DNA of 64,000 nt. It comes from Platerodrilus igneus. Its lineage: Eukaryota > Arthropoda > Insecta > Coleoptera > Lycidae. The translations under genes and the position numbers were made by a program. Location of the stretch: NCBI GenBank assembly GCA_036346225.1, contig JARFIW010000494.1, positions 1,922,001 through 1,986,000 of the forward strand. The letters run 5' to 3'. The notes below the pieces were generated by a model that was not told where the DNA came from, did not search any database, and worked only from the letters and a program-made list of their open reading frames with translations. The stretch's first letter is position 1, and every line of letters starts with the position of its first letter. This document shows positions 22,400 to 32,520 of the stretch, one piece after another.

Positions 22400-22705
22400 T
22401 ATGCTTTTTGCATGTTAGTCGTACCTGCGACACGAATGCCTTTTTAGAATGGTCGCTCTTATGTGAACGTTCTAATTGGGTCACATTCATGTGATTTGTT
22501 GATGGGATAAGATGGTTTGGGACCAAAAATTTGCATGGAGACGCCAATAGGTTAAATCCTTTTCTTAAGTGATGATCACTAGATAGGTTCCGTCCTTGAC
22601 TAGCAATGGTCAGTAGAAATTAAATATTTATCAGACTAATTTTTTTTATATTTTAGTACAACAGTGTAGGGTTTAACTAACCTTATACCATATATTTAAT
22701 TCACT
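22400..22705. other. No recognised feature
   Basis: Unique sequence between the truncated transposon and the left tandem-repeat array; nothing identifiable. Confidence 0.45.
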
Positions 22706-23410
22706 AAATTTCTTGGTCCATATCTCTAGCCCCATCTTCAAATTCAGAGTTCAAAATCAAAGCACAATTTTGTGCACACCGTTTTTATGAGATATAGGCA
22801 ATAAATTCAGGGAGGGGGGAGCCGGAGACATGCAGCCCCCCAATTTGAAATTTTGGCTTGGAAATAATGCCATAATTTTGTGCAGAAAACTTCAAATTTT
22901 GTGCACGTCCCTTTTATGAGATACAGGCAAATGAATTTTGATTTGGAAATAATGCCATAATTTTGTGCAATTTTGTGAACACCCCTTTTATGAGATACAG
23001 GCATATGAATGCAGTCTCCCCAATTCAGAATTTTGACTTGGGAAAGATGCCATAATTTTCTGCTTATTTTGTGCACAAAACCTCAAATTTTGTGCACGCC
23101 CCTTTTACGACATACAGACAAGTGAATTGTATGGGCAGGAGACATGCTGCCCCCTCCCCTAATTCTGAATTTTGACTTAAAAGGATGCCTTACTTTTGTG
23201 CTTATTTTATGCAGTTTTGTGCACGAAACCTCAAATTTTGTTCACGCTTTTTTACAAGAAAAAGACAAATAAATTTTGGGGGCTTATGACATGTTACCCC
23301 CCAATTCTGAGTTTTGACTTAAAAGGGATGCCATAATTTTGTGCCAAAGATGTGCCCCCCTCTCCAATTGCCAAAACTTACTTCAGGGGTGCTGTGAATT
23401 AATAGTTCGA
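22706..23410 (-). repeat. Tandem-repeat array, left copy (inverted)
   Basis: About five to six degenerate units of roughly 110-130 bp. Each has the elements (on the minus strand) TGTGCACAAAATTTGAGGTT, TTATGGCATCTTTCC-like, CAAAATTC..AATTGGGG, TGCATGTC and GCCTGTATCTCATAAAA. The outer flank GGTCCATATCTCTAGCCCCATC at 22710-22735 is also found, inverted, at the outer edge of the right array (about 32480-32505). Short open frames in the array arise from the repeat and are not genes. Confidence 0.75.
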
Positions 23411-24609
23411 ATTTTGTGCATTGTATCCTAGATTATATACACATCTCTGGTTCGAAACACAAATTTTTAAAATTTAAAGCTAAAAAACACACCCCCACAT
23501 TGGAATTTCGGATCGGGAATGGTATCATTATGTCATTACTTACATTTTTATGTCAAAATGTATGTCATTCAAACGCAGTCAGTCAAAAATTTATTGTAAA
23601 TCAGAAATGGTGTTATAATTTTGACACAACTGACAATTTAGTGTAATTACCTCAAAGTTGAATATCTTATTTTTCTCCACTACACGGTAAGTATTAATTT
23701 ATCGTGCAGCACTCGTATAATATCTCTAATAAAATATTGTTAAAATTGTCTATGGTCTTCAATAAAGGCTGTAATTTTTTACATTGAAGCGGGCAGATTT
23801 CGACGATAAGTTATTCACAATAGTCTCATTTCTGTGTTGTGGGTTTTAAACGATGTAATTTTTGTTCCGAAAACCATTTTCTTTTGAAGTTTGGAGCTTG
23901 TACTTATCTGTAGCGTTTGTTTCTAGTGACCTTAATCAATTCAAGTTATAATGATAACATTTATTATAACTTTTGCAGCATAATTATTAAGTAACACTGC
24001 TCAACATAGTTTGTACAAACCTTCTATTTTTATTCTTCAGATAAGTAAGAAATGAATACTGTTTTTGAGACCTTATATACATAACTCTAATACAGCTAAT
24101 ATTGAATATTAAAAATTGTACACTCATTTAAATGCAAATTTGTTTGGTAATATAACGCTTTTTATTATTTTTAGCTTCACAAAGGACCGCAAACGAAGAT
24201 TCCAAATAATTGACTGTTTGTACTTTTATTTTTTACACTTCTGTTTGATAGAAAATGTGGTTCGCATTTTTCTAAGTTTTTGTAAGTATATAGTTGGGTA
24301 TCTAATACAAACTTTTAACAATTAAATGGGTTTTATTTTTACTTATTGAAAATTGAAAAAATTATAATAAAAACACAAAACATGTACGTGATACATTAAT
24401 AAAAAATTGGAGTATTCTCCTATATAAATTTTAATGCAAGTCAGCTCAAGCAACTGTTATTTTAATTGTTCATCAGTGTATTGTTTGCCGATTGATACAT
24501 TGTTATAATGCTTGAAAAACTAAGTAACTCAATAAAATTCCACTTAATTAAAAAAATACAAAAGTTATTTAAAAACTGAATTTCTGCAAAATCTTTCTTT
24601 GCAGTTGCT
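23411..24609. other. No recognised gene
   Basis: AT-rich sequence between the left tandem array and the decayed transposase gene. Short frames at 23416-23646 and 24116-24325 lack motifs. If the two inverted arrays are the ends of one large element, this would be its internal spacer. Confidence 0.4.
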
Positions 24610-25664
24610 TTAAGGAGACGATATTTCCTTTATAGAGTAAACAATAAACTGAATATTTTTAACCACAGTTTTTGCCTGTATTCGGCGAGGAGTGTCTTCA
24701 AGAACATTATATCTATAACACTCTCCAGTTGGAAATCGGTAGCAGTAGGCAATATAGTGGCCTATGGCTGCAAGTTCGAATTTCTTTATTGGAGGGTGGG
24801 GTGGTATAAAAGTTATCAGTCCGCAAAGGTAATACTTCTTTCCCAATACAGAAATTAAAACTGGAATATCGTTCAGAACACTTTTGGGATGCTCTATAAG
24901 GCTTTCAACCTTATTTTTGGAAAAATGGTAGTTTCAAAAATAACTGATTTCCGATTGTAATGTTTCGATCAGACAATAGTGATTCCACAAACATCGCAGC
25001 GAATGGGATTGGAGAAATACCGCCGTGCTGAATCTTCAAGTGATTGTAGATTCTTTTCGCCTAAATTAAGAGTTATCGTTCTGAAGCTTCTTAATCTGCT
25101 TTGTCTACATTTCATACATTCTGTACTTTCGGTATAGGATGGAAAATCTGAAAAGATTTCATTGATTAACGTATTTATTGTATATGCAGAGTCTAATGTA
25201 CAGCAACTGTCATTATGTACTGTAATCGCGCTTTGTGGAAGAATCTCTAATAATATTTCTGCTCTCTATAACATTGAGATGTTACACCGTCTCGAATACA
25301 ATTGCGCGCTAATTCAAAATATAGAACTTTGTTAGCAACGATCCTGTATAAAATGACAAAACACGTCACTGTCGGCATAAGCGGCCAACACCATTTGTGT
25401 AAGTGAATCAAAAGCGCAAGTGTTAATGATACAATAGGTTTTGTCCTGTCTCAATATTCCTAGGAGCTTATTTGTTAAACCATTTCTTAACATTCTTATT
25501 ACAGGACACTTACTTTTTGTATCAGCATAAAACTTAACAGATGGATTTGGCTGGGTGTAATTACACTTAAGTTTGCTTCCCTTCTTGTATTGTTGTATGT
25601 TTCCTGTAACCAATTCTTTCCAATGTTCTTCCTTTTCTTGGCACAACTCATTTACATTGCACAT
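24610..25664 (-). pseudogene. USP-like cysteine peptidase region
   Basis: Two open pieces (25332-25664 and 24610-24846) plus sequence between them carry the catalytic layout of a ubiquitin-specific protease. The Cys box reads CIINTCAFDSLTQM. Then come ECMKCRQ and IRCDVCG, which could form the zinc-binding finger. Last is a His box, IGHYIAYCYRFPTGECYRY, close to the canonical G-H-Y-x-A-Y...W-Y. About 220 codons separate Cys and His, shorter than most USP catalytic domains. Frameshifts between the pieces show it is dead in this copy. Sumo/Ulp-type peptidases use a different order (His before Cys), so USP is the better fit. Confidence 0.55.
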
Positions 25665-26982
25665 TTTTGTTTACTACTAGAGTTAATAGCGGACATAAAA
25701 GGTGTTCTAGAACCATCAGTTTCAATACTTTTAACTGGCACATCGGTGCCATGCGAATACGTGGCTCCCAATATATTACTTGCACCACACAAATTAAGTG
25801 AATATTTAAAGTGATCAAGTCTAACGGGAAGTTGTTCGTGCTGAAATGTTTCCTAATTCTTTAAATAAACTCTCAGATGTTGCAGACGTTTCAGTATTTC
25901 TTCCATACCTCAAAATACGATGTCATTACAGCGGACCATATTGGCAACTGTTTGCAAAGTTATACAGTCTTTCAGCAAAACCTAGGATTACAATGTAAAT
26001 TATCACGATCACCTTCACATAGAATTTCTGATTCCTTTTACAGAAGGCTAAAAATTGTTTCTATTTCGCTCATAAAATAATCTTCACTTTGTTGACATCT
26101 TCTTCTTCATTTTCGTCAAACGAATTATATCCACTACCATCAATGTACGTTTTCCACATCATAAATTGGATTCGCTGCCAGATAATTACTGAGTTTCTAG
26201 ATATTTCTTAGATCTTTCACATGAAAGAGGTTCACCTGTAGATAAAGAGTTGTCTTCGATAAGTGTTGAAAGCAACAATAAAAATATGCCGTAACAATAC
26301 TTTTACTTCCTCATAGTCAATGACTTTTCACGATTAAACCAACAGCATGCATGTAGAATTGTTTAACTAGTTCTAAACTTGTTATTTTTCAACTCTGGCT
26401 CACCCACTAATAGCATGCATAGTGTGCGCTAAATCACTTCTAAGCATGCAGAATGGAAGTTCTTGGTCTGAACAGTCTTTGTTCATCAAGTATGCTGAAC
26501 AAACCTTCAGGTATTTACTAAGAGTCGAGTATTGGGTAAAAGCTTTCACACAAGCCATTTGCAGAGCAACGCTAGTCTGTGATCACAATTACTTTTATGT
26601 TGTCTATTGGTAGTTTTAAAATCACTAATGCCATTTAATGATGAAGATACGCCAGAATTACGAATTCATGACGTTGTTGTCATGAATTTGAAGATGCAAT
26701 TTGTCCATTACAGCAAATTGGTTTCCATTCAAATATCTGTCCAATCTGATATAATAATAAAGGTCTCGTTTTCTACCAGTCATTAACATTAAAGGGCATA
26801 CAGCACCCCCTGTTGCATCTATCGAAATTCAAGGCATTAAATTTTTTCTGGCGTAGCAACGATAAAAATTTAATTGAGATGGCGTATAATAATGTAAAAA
26901 AAAAAGATCAGAGCCAATTTCACGAATAATCACATCAAATGGTACAATTTTTTTCAAAAGACACACTGCTACGATGGGATCA

Positions 26983-27822
26983 TCATCTATTCTGTTTTTT
27001 TTTCTTTTTGTATTTTAAAACACGTAATGCATTTAATGATGGAAGATGAGCTGGCACAGAATCTCCAAAATTCATAACCATTGCTGCCTCTGCCTTTTGT
27101 AAATATGATGCTGATATGTTTTCATTTACTAGTTTTTGCTGGTATTCGATTTTTCTATTTCCTAAAATATTTTGTCTTTGGTTTCCTGAATACGTGCAAT
27201 GAATTAAAACGCGGTAGTTATCTTTTGGTTCATTGGGAATTATTCCGGTTATTTCACTTACGCAAACAACACAATGTCCGTTAAATTGTGCGTACATGCC
27301 ACCGGTTCGATGTAATTTGCACCTTTTAAATGATAGTGAACATACAAGCTTAGTATGATCATAAAAGTGCTCATTAATGATGTTAGTCCATACATAAGGT
27401 TTTAAAATACAATACGATTTTACACGAGATGGATGATCATCGCTTTTATATCGAACATTCAAACACAATATTTTAATCCATTCTTCATTTGATAGAGCGA
27501 TTACAAAGTCCAATTTGCGTTCCGTATCACCAGTTTTGTTATCTATTTTTCTGATTCTACATGCTAAGGTATCACTTGTGCGTTCAATCAACTTTTTTTG
27601 GTGTGCTTCCAAGACTCCATATAGGTTTCCTATGACAATAGTATATAAATGCTTTTCAGACATATGAATCGATAGCTGTTTGACTAGATGCGACCAACAG
27701 TTATGTGTTGGACCATGAAAAACTTTTCTTATCTTGTCGTAAATCTCATGCCAGTTGTTTTTTACGATCTCAACTAATGCCGATTCAGGTAGCTTTCGTT
27801 TTCTGCCCGGCGGCATCGTCAC
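26983..27822 (-). CDS. N-terminal domain of the decayed transposase-like gene (intact ORF)
   Basis: 279 codons from an ATG (MTMPPGRKRKLPES, a basic, nuclear-localisation-like start) to a stop after a poly-Lys tail encoded by an A/T run. The middle holds DTLACRIRKI and ERKLDF. The C-terminal half has a CKLHRTGGMYAQF...CVVC pattern (putative zinc ligands), IIPNEPKDNYRVLIHC, a GNRKIEYQQKL segment and FGDSVPAHLPSLNALRVLK. I recall a similar order (zinc-type Cys pairs, P-K-D-N, then P-P-H-L) from unnamed transposon proteins of insects, but cannot verify it. The frame probably once continued into the IDATGG region directly downstream; the poly-T tract at 26996-27012 may have caused the shift. Confidence 0.55.
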   Translation of the reverse strand: MTMPPGRKRKLPESALVEIVKNNWHEIYDKIRKVFHGPTHNCWSHLVKQLSIHMSEKHLYTIVIGNLYGVLEAHQKKLIERTSDTLACRIRKIDNKTGDTERKLDFVIALSNEEWIKILCLNVRYKSDDHPSRVKSYCILKPYVWTNIINEHFYDHTKLVCSLSFKRCKLHRTGGMYAQFNGHCVVCVSEITGIIPNEPKDNYRVLIHCTYSGNQRQNILGNRKIEYQQKLVNENISASYLQKAEAAMVMNFGDSVPAHLPSLNALRVLKYKKKKKQNR

Positions 27823-27829
27823 CTAAAAT

Positions 27830-30500
27830 TTTAAAATATTAGCTCAATTTCGAAAAGCACTTCTCATAGCTAGAGAACTTCAAAGGCTATTTCCTTTGCT
27901 TGTCAGTTTTGAATTTTAGTCACAACTTTATGCGGCCAATAAAAACGAAACATGATCACTATGTATGGCACTTGATATTCAATAGTTACAACAGCTACAA
28001 TTTAGGGATATGAAAAATGTTTCAAAACTTTCAAATTCTAATGATCTATTGGCTGTAGATTAATAAATCAGGTATTTTTTAAAATTATTGAAGGAAATCC
28101 CATACACAATAGTACAGAAGCGCTAAAGGATCACACAGTTATTTTTTTTTGCATAAGAATTTACACTTAGTAACTGTACATTTACTAACTGTAAATTTAC
28201 ATTTAGTAACTAGAAATTTGCGGTTATTTTGTATATATACACGTATTACTATAGCGAGCTATATCAGTATGTATTGTGTCATGTTTTAGTTATACACACG
28301 GCAAAATGTTGTTTTTACGTTCAATAATATGGACTATTTAATATCTTTTTATTTCACTCTTACTGTTAAACGATTTAGTATTAATGATAATGTCGTAGTA
28401 TTTACTTAATTGGTGCTTGAGAATGATGCTAGCATTTATCAAAATATGTGATGATCAGGCTTCTAGGAACTTGTAAACTTAATTTATCGTTATATAAAAG
28501 GTAGTGTTCTTTCTACATCTTCTGTTTAATGCCCCATTTTCAGCTTTGACAACGTTAAATAATTAATTTTTAATATAGTTTATTTTAGCACTGCCATAAC
28601 TAATAAAATATGTACATCGATTTCTTTAACTGGATTATTTGTAAAAAACAAAATCGAATTAGAGATTTATTGATATACGACTCATCAAAGCACCCATCAT
28701 CATGAAATCTTACCTAACAAATTCATCCAGAACTGTGCACTATGCTTTCCTTTTCATACTTTAAAAATAAATGTATTTACTAGTAATATTTATCATTGAA
28801 ATGAGAAACGTTGGACCTATTCATGTGTGCAAGAAAATACAGGATGGTCCATTAAAAATATGTTTGTGTCATATTTCAAATATAATTGAATACACGTTAA
28901 AATACAGCCTTGTTTCAATTGTTTTCCAAAGCGTATTTTGCGTTTTTATCAAAAACTGCTTTTACAAATAAAAGTATAGCATGTGGTATATTGTTGAAAT
29001 TACCAAAAAAAAAAAAACAATCTATTTAAATGTAGAACAATCTAATATGACGTCCATAAGAAAAAGTAAACTTGACGACGATTCTAAAGAATCGAAACAT
29101 ATTATGATGATTTTAACTTTGCCGTTGTTTTCCAGCATAAAAAGTTGCTTTAGAAAAGTCCATAGGGATTTCAAAAATTTTTTAAAAACAAAAACGCTAC
29201 AGCCAAAAAACGAAAAACGCATTTTTCAAATTTTTTACCATAACTACAAAACAAAATCACGCTCAAAATTTAGATACATATAAATATTCCGCTATTACAA
29301 AAATGTAGTTTTTGCTCGTGGCAGTTTAATATCTATTACCATTCTCAATGTTTTGAAAATGTATGTTTCGTTTTTATTAATACCTATATTCGCAAAGTAT
29401 ACTTACGTTTTGATATTAGAGTTTTTCTACCAAACGACTTTTAATTTCAATTGTATTTATAAGTTTGCCAAACCGTACTTAATTTTATACAAAACTGTAA
29501 AACCAGTTTTAAAGAATAATGAATGTTTGTGAACGATGTCTAATAATTCGACTTTTCTATATGTATTCTTGCACATTACACGCTTTACAGACTGCACAAT
29601 ACTGCAACAGGTTTTTATTAAGTATCAAGACGCCAGTCGATGCTAGGTAGACGTATAGTTCTGTTTAGCCCTTGGCACTCGGAAACAGGTAAAGTAAATA
29701 CCATAAAATGTCTCTTGTCGAATTCGGTATTGTAATATCCCTTCAATGTGATAAAAGAGGATAATTGCTTAGAGTCACTATTATTAAAAATATTAGGTAT
29801 CTACAAAAGACAGTGGAGGGCATAGCATCCGATGGCCCTCAGCAAATATGTAAAAAGGGCCCTTTGTTTTAAAATAGTCAAGGTTAACAGTCATTATGCA
29901 ATGCATGGAAATATGTATAAGAAATCTCCACAGTCTCCTGAAAATTACCCACAATTTCAGAGTTAGTCGTAAATTGAAACTCTGATATACTTCTACATGT
30001 GTTAAAACAATATTTACAATTTATTGATTATAATTTATCATTTGATTCTATGTAATAGTATTTCAAATAAAGCCATCTTGGAAATTTTAAATGTATTCTT
30101 TTAAAACAAATTTTCGGTGTGCAGTGGGACGCTAAATGACCGGGGCACAACGTATAGTGGTGTCCTTATATCGTCCAACACGAGATATAAATGTAATCGA
30201 TATGTTTTCAAAGAAATTTGCAGTTAGAACAAAGTATAGTTTTTAATCTTCAATATTAACTGTATGGCAGCTATACATATAAGGTCTCAAAGAATGGTCC
30301 AATCCTTACTTATTTATATCTGAAGAACAAAAATAGGGGGTCCGTACAAACTATATTGATGTTTTTTTAAATAATTATAATTCAGAATTATTAAACATTT
30401 TTATTATTACACCTTGAATTGAATAAGTCATAAAAAACGCTACAAGCGCAAGCTTCCATCTTTACAACACACCATATATGAATCACAATAAATTTATGAG
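27830..30500. other. No recognised gene
   Basis: Very AT-rich stretch. Frames at 28771-28971 and 28981-29283 are Lys/Phe-rich products of low complexity without motifs. No shared repeats noticed until the right tandem array starts. Confidence 0.4.
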
Positions 30501-31196
30501 CGTCGAAATTTTACTTACATTTTGTGCAAATTTGTGCATGGTACCCTAATTTTTCCCTGTATTTACGTCGGAATGTATGTGCACAAAATAACCACACAAT
30601 TATGGTATCTTTCACAAGTCAAAATTCCAAATTGGGGAGGCTGCATTCATTTGCCTGTATCTCATACAAGGGCTGTGCACAAAATTTGAGGTTTTGTGCA
30701 CAAAATTGACATCTTTCCCAAATCAAAATTCCGACCGGGGAAGGGTGCATGTCTTCAGCCCCTCCAAAATTCATTTGCCTGTATCTCGTAAAAAGGGTAT
30801 GCACCAAATTTGAGGTTTTGTGCACAAAATTATGACATATTTACCAAGTCAAAACTTCGGGGGGGAGGACTGCATGTCTTCAGCCCCTCCAAAATTCATT
30901 TGCCTGTATCAGGTAAAAGGGACATGCACAAGATTTGAGGTTTCGCGCACAAAATAAGTATAAATATATGGCACTATTTCCAAGTCAAAATTCCGAATGG
31001 GGGAGCTGTACGTTTTCAAACTCCCCCATTCATTTGCCCCTATTTCGTAAAGGGGGTGTACACAAAAATTTGAGGTTTCATGCACAAAATTATGGTATCT
31101 TTCCCAAGTCAAAATTCCGAATTGGGGAGGCTGCATTCATTTGCCTGTATCTCATAAAAGGGGTGTGCACAAAATTTGAGGTTTTTGCATAAAATT
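30500..31196 (+). repeat. Tandem-repeat array, right copy, first part
   Basis: Five to six units of about 110-130 bp, forward orientation: TTTGAGGTTTTGTGCACAAA, TTATGGTATCTTTCCCAAGT, CAAAATTCCGAATTGGGG, CTGCATGTCTTCAGCCCCTC, ATTCATTTGCCTGTATCTC. It is the inverted counterpart of 22706-23410 and is interrupted at 31197 by another repeat, resuming at 32311. Confidence 0.75.
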
Positions 31197-32310
31197 CCAT
31201 TTCGAATGGACCTGAACCTTGCCGAAGTTCTAGATTACTAGAACAGGTAAATGGCTTGCGTGTTCTAATGAGCTAAAGAGCCAAACTGTAAGTTTAACCA
31301 AAGTAGTAGGATCGTTAGTGAGGAACCAGACTAAGACAGGTCCCCGAAAGAGGGCAGCGGCTCTTTCGATACTTAGATTGGCAGAGACTATAGAGGTCAG
31401 CATGGCAGTCTAAGACACGCTACCGCGATGTGGAAGGCAACGGGAAACCACCACATTACCTCCCAAGTACACAGCGTACCTAAATTATAATAAAATGATG
31501 GCATTCTGTGGGGTAAAAAATTTGGCGGCTTCGTCGCATAGTGGTATGTGTGTGACTACTACGTCCAAGGTCCCGGGTTCGAATCCGACACGGTTCGTTC
31601 TAAAAATGTTAAGCGAGCACTTTTCCCAAAAATACACCCTCGTTCAAATGAGAGGTAAAATGGAGGTCCCGTGTGTGTTGTCATGCACGTTAAAGATCCC
31701 TACCTTGCTTGGAACAGCAAGGATTCGGCAAAATTTAAAATTTCCCAGATAAAAAAACACTCGCTTCCTGGCCAATGTAGTACCTTTGGGTGGAGCATTC
31801 GAATACTAAATGTAAGGGGTAAAAGATTCCGGAGTTAAAATAGTTCCCCATTCAGATCTCCGGGAGGGGACTACTTTGGAGGATGCGATTGGATTGTTGA
31901 AAGCATATGTGTGGAGTACAGCACAGTATGCCTATGAAATACTGGGTCGGAAAAGCAGACAGAAAAAGGCAGCAGCCTTTTGGAATGCTGTGCTTCAGAT
32001 GTATGAGGATGATAGCATGGACAGACAAAGTTAATAACAAATAGGTTATAGAAATAGTAGGGGAACAAGGATATCTGTGGAAAAAAATAGGAGAAATAGA
32101 AGGGCAGAATACATTCTAAGGCATTTTTGGGGAATAGTATGGGATATATTACAAGCAGAGATAGGAAAATAGAGATAAATGTTGACCTAGATTAGATAGT
32201 AATAGATGCAGACTACAAATTTCAGGGAAATGTGTAGGTTAGTTCAGAATAGGAAACAATGATGGTAGGTGTCTAACCAATTCCAGGACTGAAGACCTAA
32301 TGATGATGTG
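31197..32310 (+). mobile_element. Interspersed repeat A, long copy, inserted in the tandem array
   Basis: The first 300 bp match the minus strand of 3862-4222; the rest (31825-32310) is found only here. It ends in ATGATGATG next to resumption of the tandem repeat (TGTGCACAAAATTATGACAT), so it was inserted in the array. Near 32090-32170 the plus strand can be read as an RRAEYILRHFWG-like string, reminiscent of LINE C-termini, but the frame is poor. It carries a SINE at 31519-31815. Confidence 0.6.
31519..31815 (+). mobile_element. tRNA-derived SINE, copy 2
   Basis: Starts near GGCGGCTTCGTCGCATAGTGG (A-box-like), with GGTCCCGGGTTCGAATCC (B box) about 45 bp on. The body matches copy 1 (13886-14189) over about 300 bp. 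It is flanked by GGGGTAAAA at 31510-31518 and 31816-31824. The related repeat at 3862-4222 has a single GGGTAAAA at the corresponding point, so the insertion and its target duplication are certain. Confidence 0.88.
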
Positions 32311-32520
32311 CACAAAATTATGACATCTTTCGCAAGCCAAAATTTCTAATGGGGAGGCTATATGACTTCAGCCCCATCAAAATTCATTTGCCTGTATCTT
32401 GTAAAAGGAGTGTGCACAAAATTTGAGGTTTTGTGTACAAAATGAGCACAAAATTGTGTTTTTATTTTCAACTTCGAATTTGAAGATGGGGCCAGAGACA
32501 TGGACCTTAAATTTATTGTG
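32311..32520 (+). repeat. Tandem-repeat array, right copy, last part
   Basis: One and a half further units, then the flank GAAGATGGGGCCAGAGACAT that also ends the left array in inverted form. This places the right border near 32510. Confidence 0.7.

Larger units (their letters stand above)
24610..27822 (-). pseudogene. DDE-transposase-like gene with ubiquitin-specific-protease-like C-terminus (decayed)
   Basis: Blocks occur in order on the minus strand. (1) 27822-26983, an intact 279-codon N-terminal region. (2) About 26984-26400, a catalytic-core-like region with SIDATGGAV (26800-26825) and, later, RSDLAHTMH (26421-26441), which look like the first and second acidic motifs of a DDE recombinase. 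(3) A linker. (4) About 25664-24610, a peptidase-like region: NTCAFDSL (putative Cys at 25416-25418), a CxxC (25101-25121), a second CxxC (about 24985-25000) and GHYIAYC (His at about 24757). Cys box, zinc knuckles, then His box is the order of ubiquitin-specific proteases. Several stops and shifts make it non-coding now. Tandem arrays flank it in inverted orientation. Confidence 0.55.

Noticed and set aside
22807..23076. Open frames in the tandem arrays (also 30524-31192)
   Set aside because: They follow the ~110-130 bp repeat on both strands and encode the same low-information peptides repeatedly.
22706..23410. CRISPR-like array
   Set aside because: Units are longer, have no unique spacers, are degenerate and lie in eukaryotic DNA; they are ordinary tandem repeats.
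28981..29283. 100-codon Lys-rich ORF
   Set aside because: Low-complexity product of an A-rich strand, with an equally long Phe/Leu-rich frame on the other strand.
31530..31600. Possible tRNA gene (good B box GGTTCGAATCC)
   Set aside because: The A box is poor, no cloverleaf closes, and the whole 300 bp unit recurs at 13886-14189 with target duplications; it is a SINE head.
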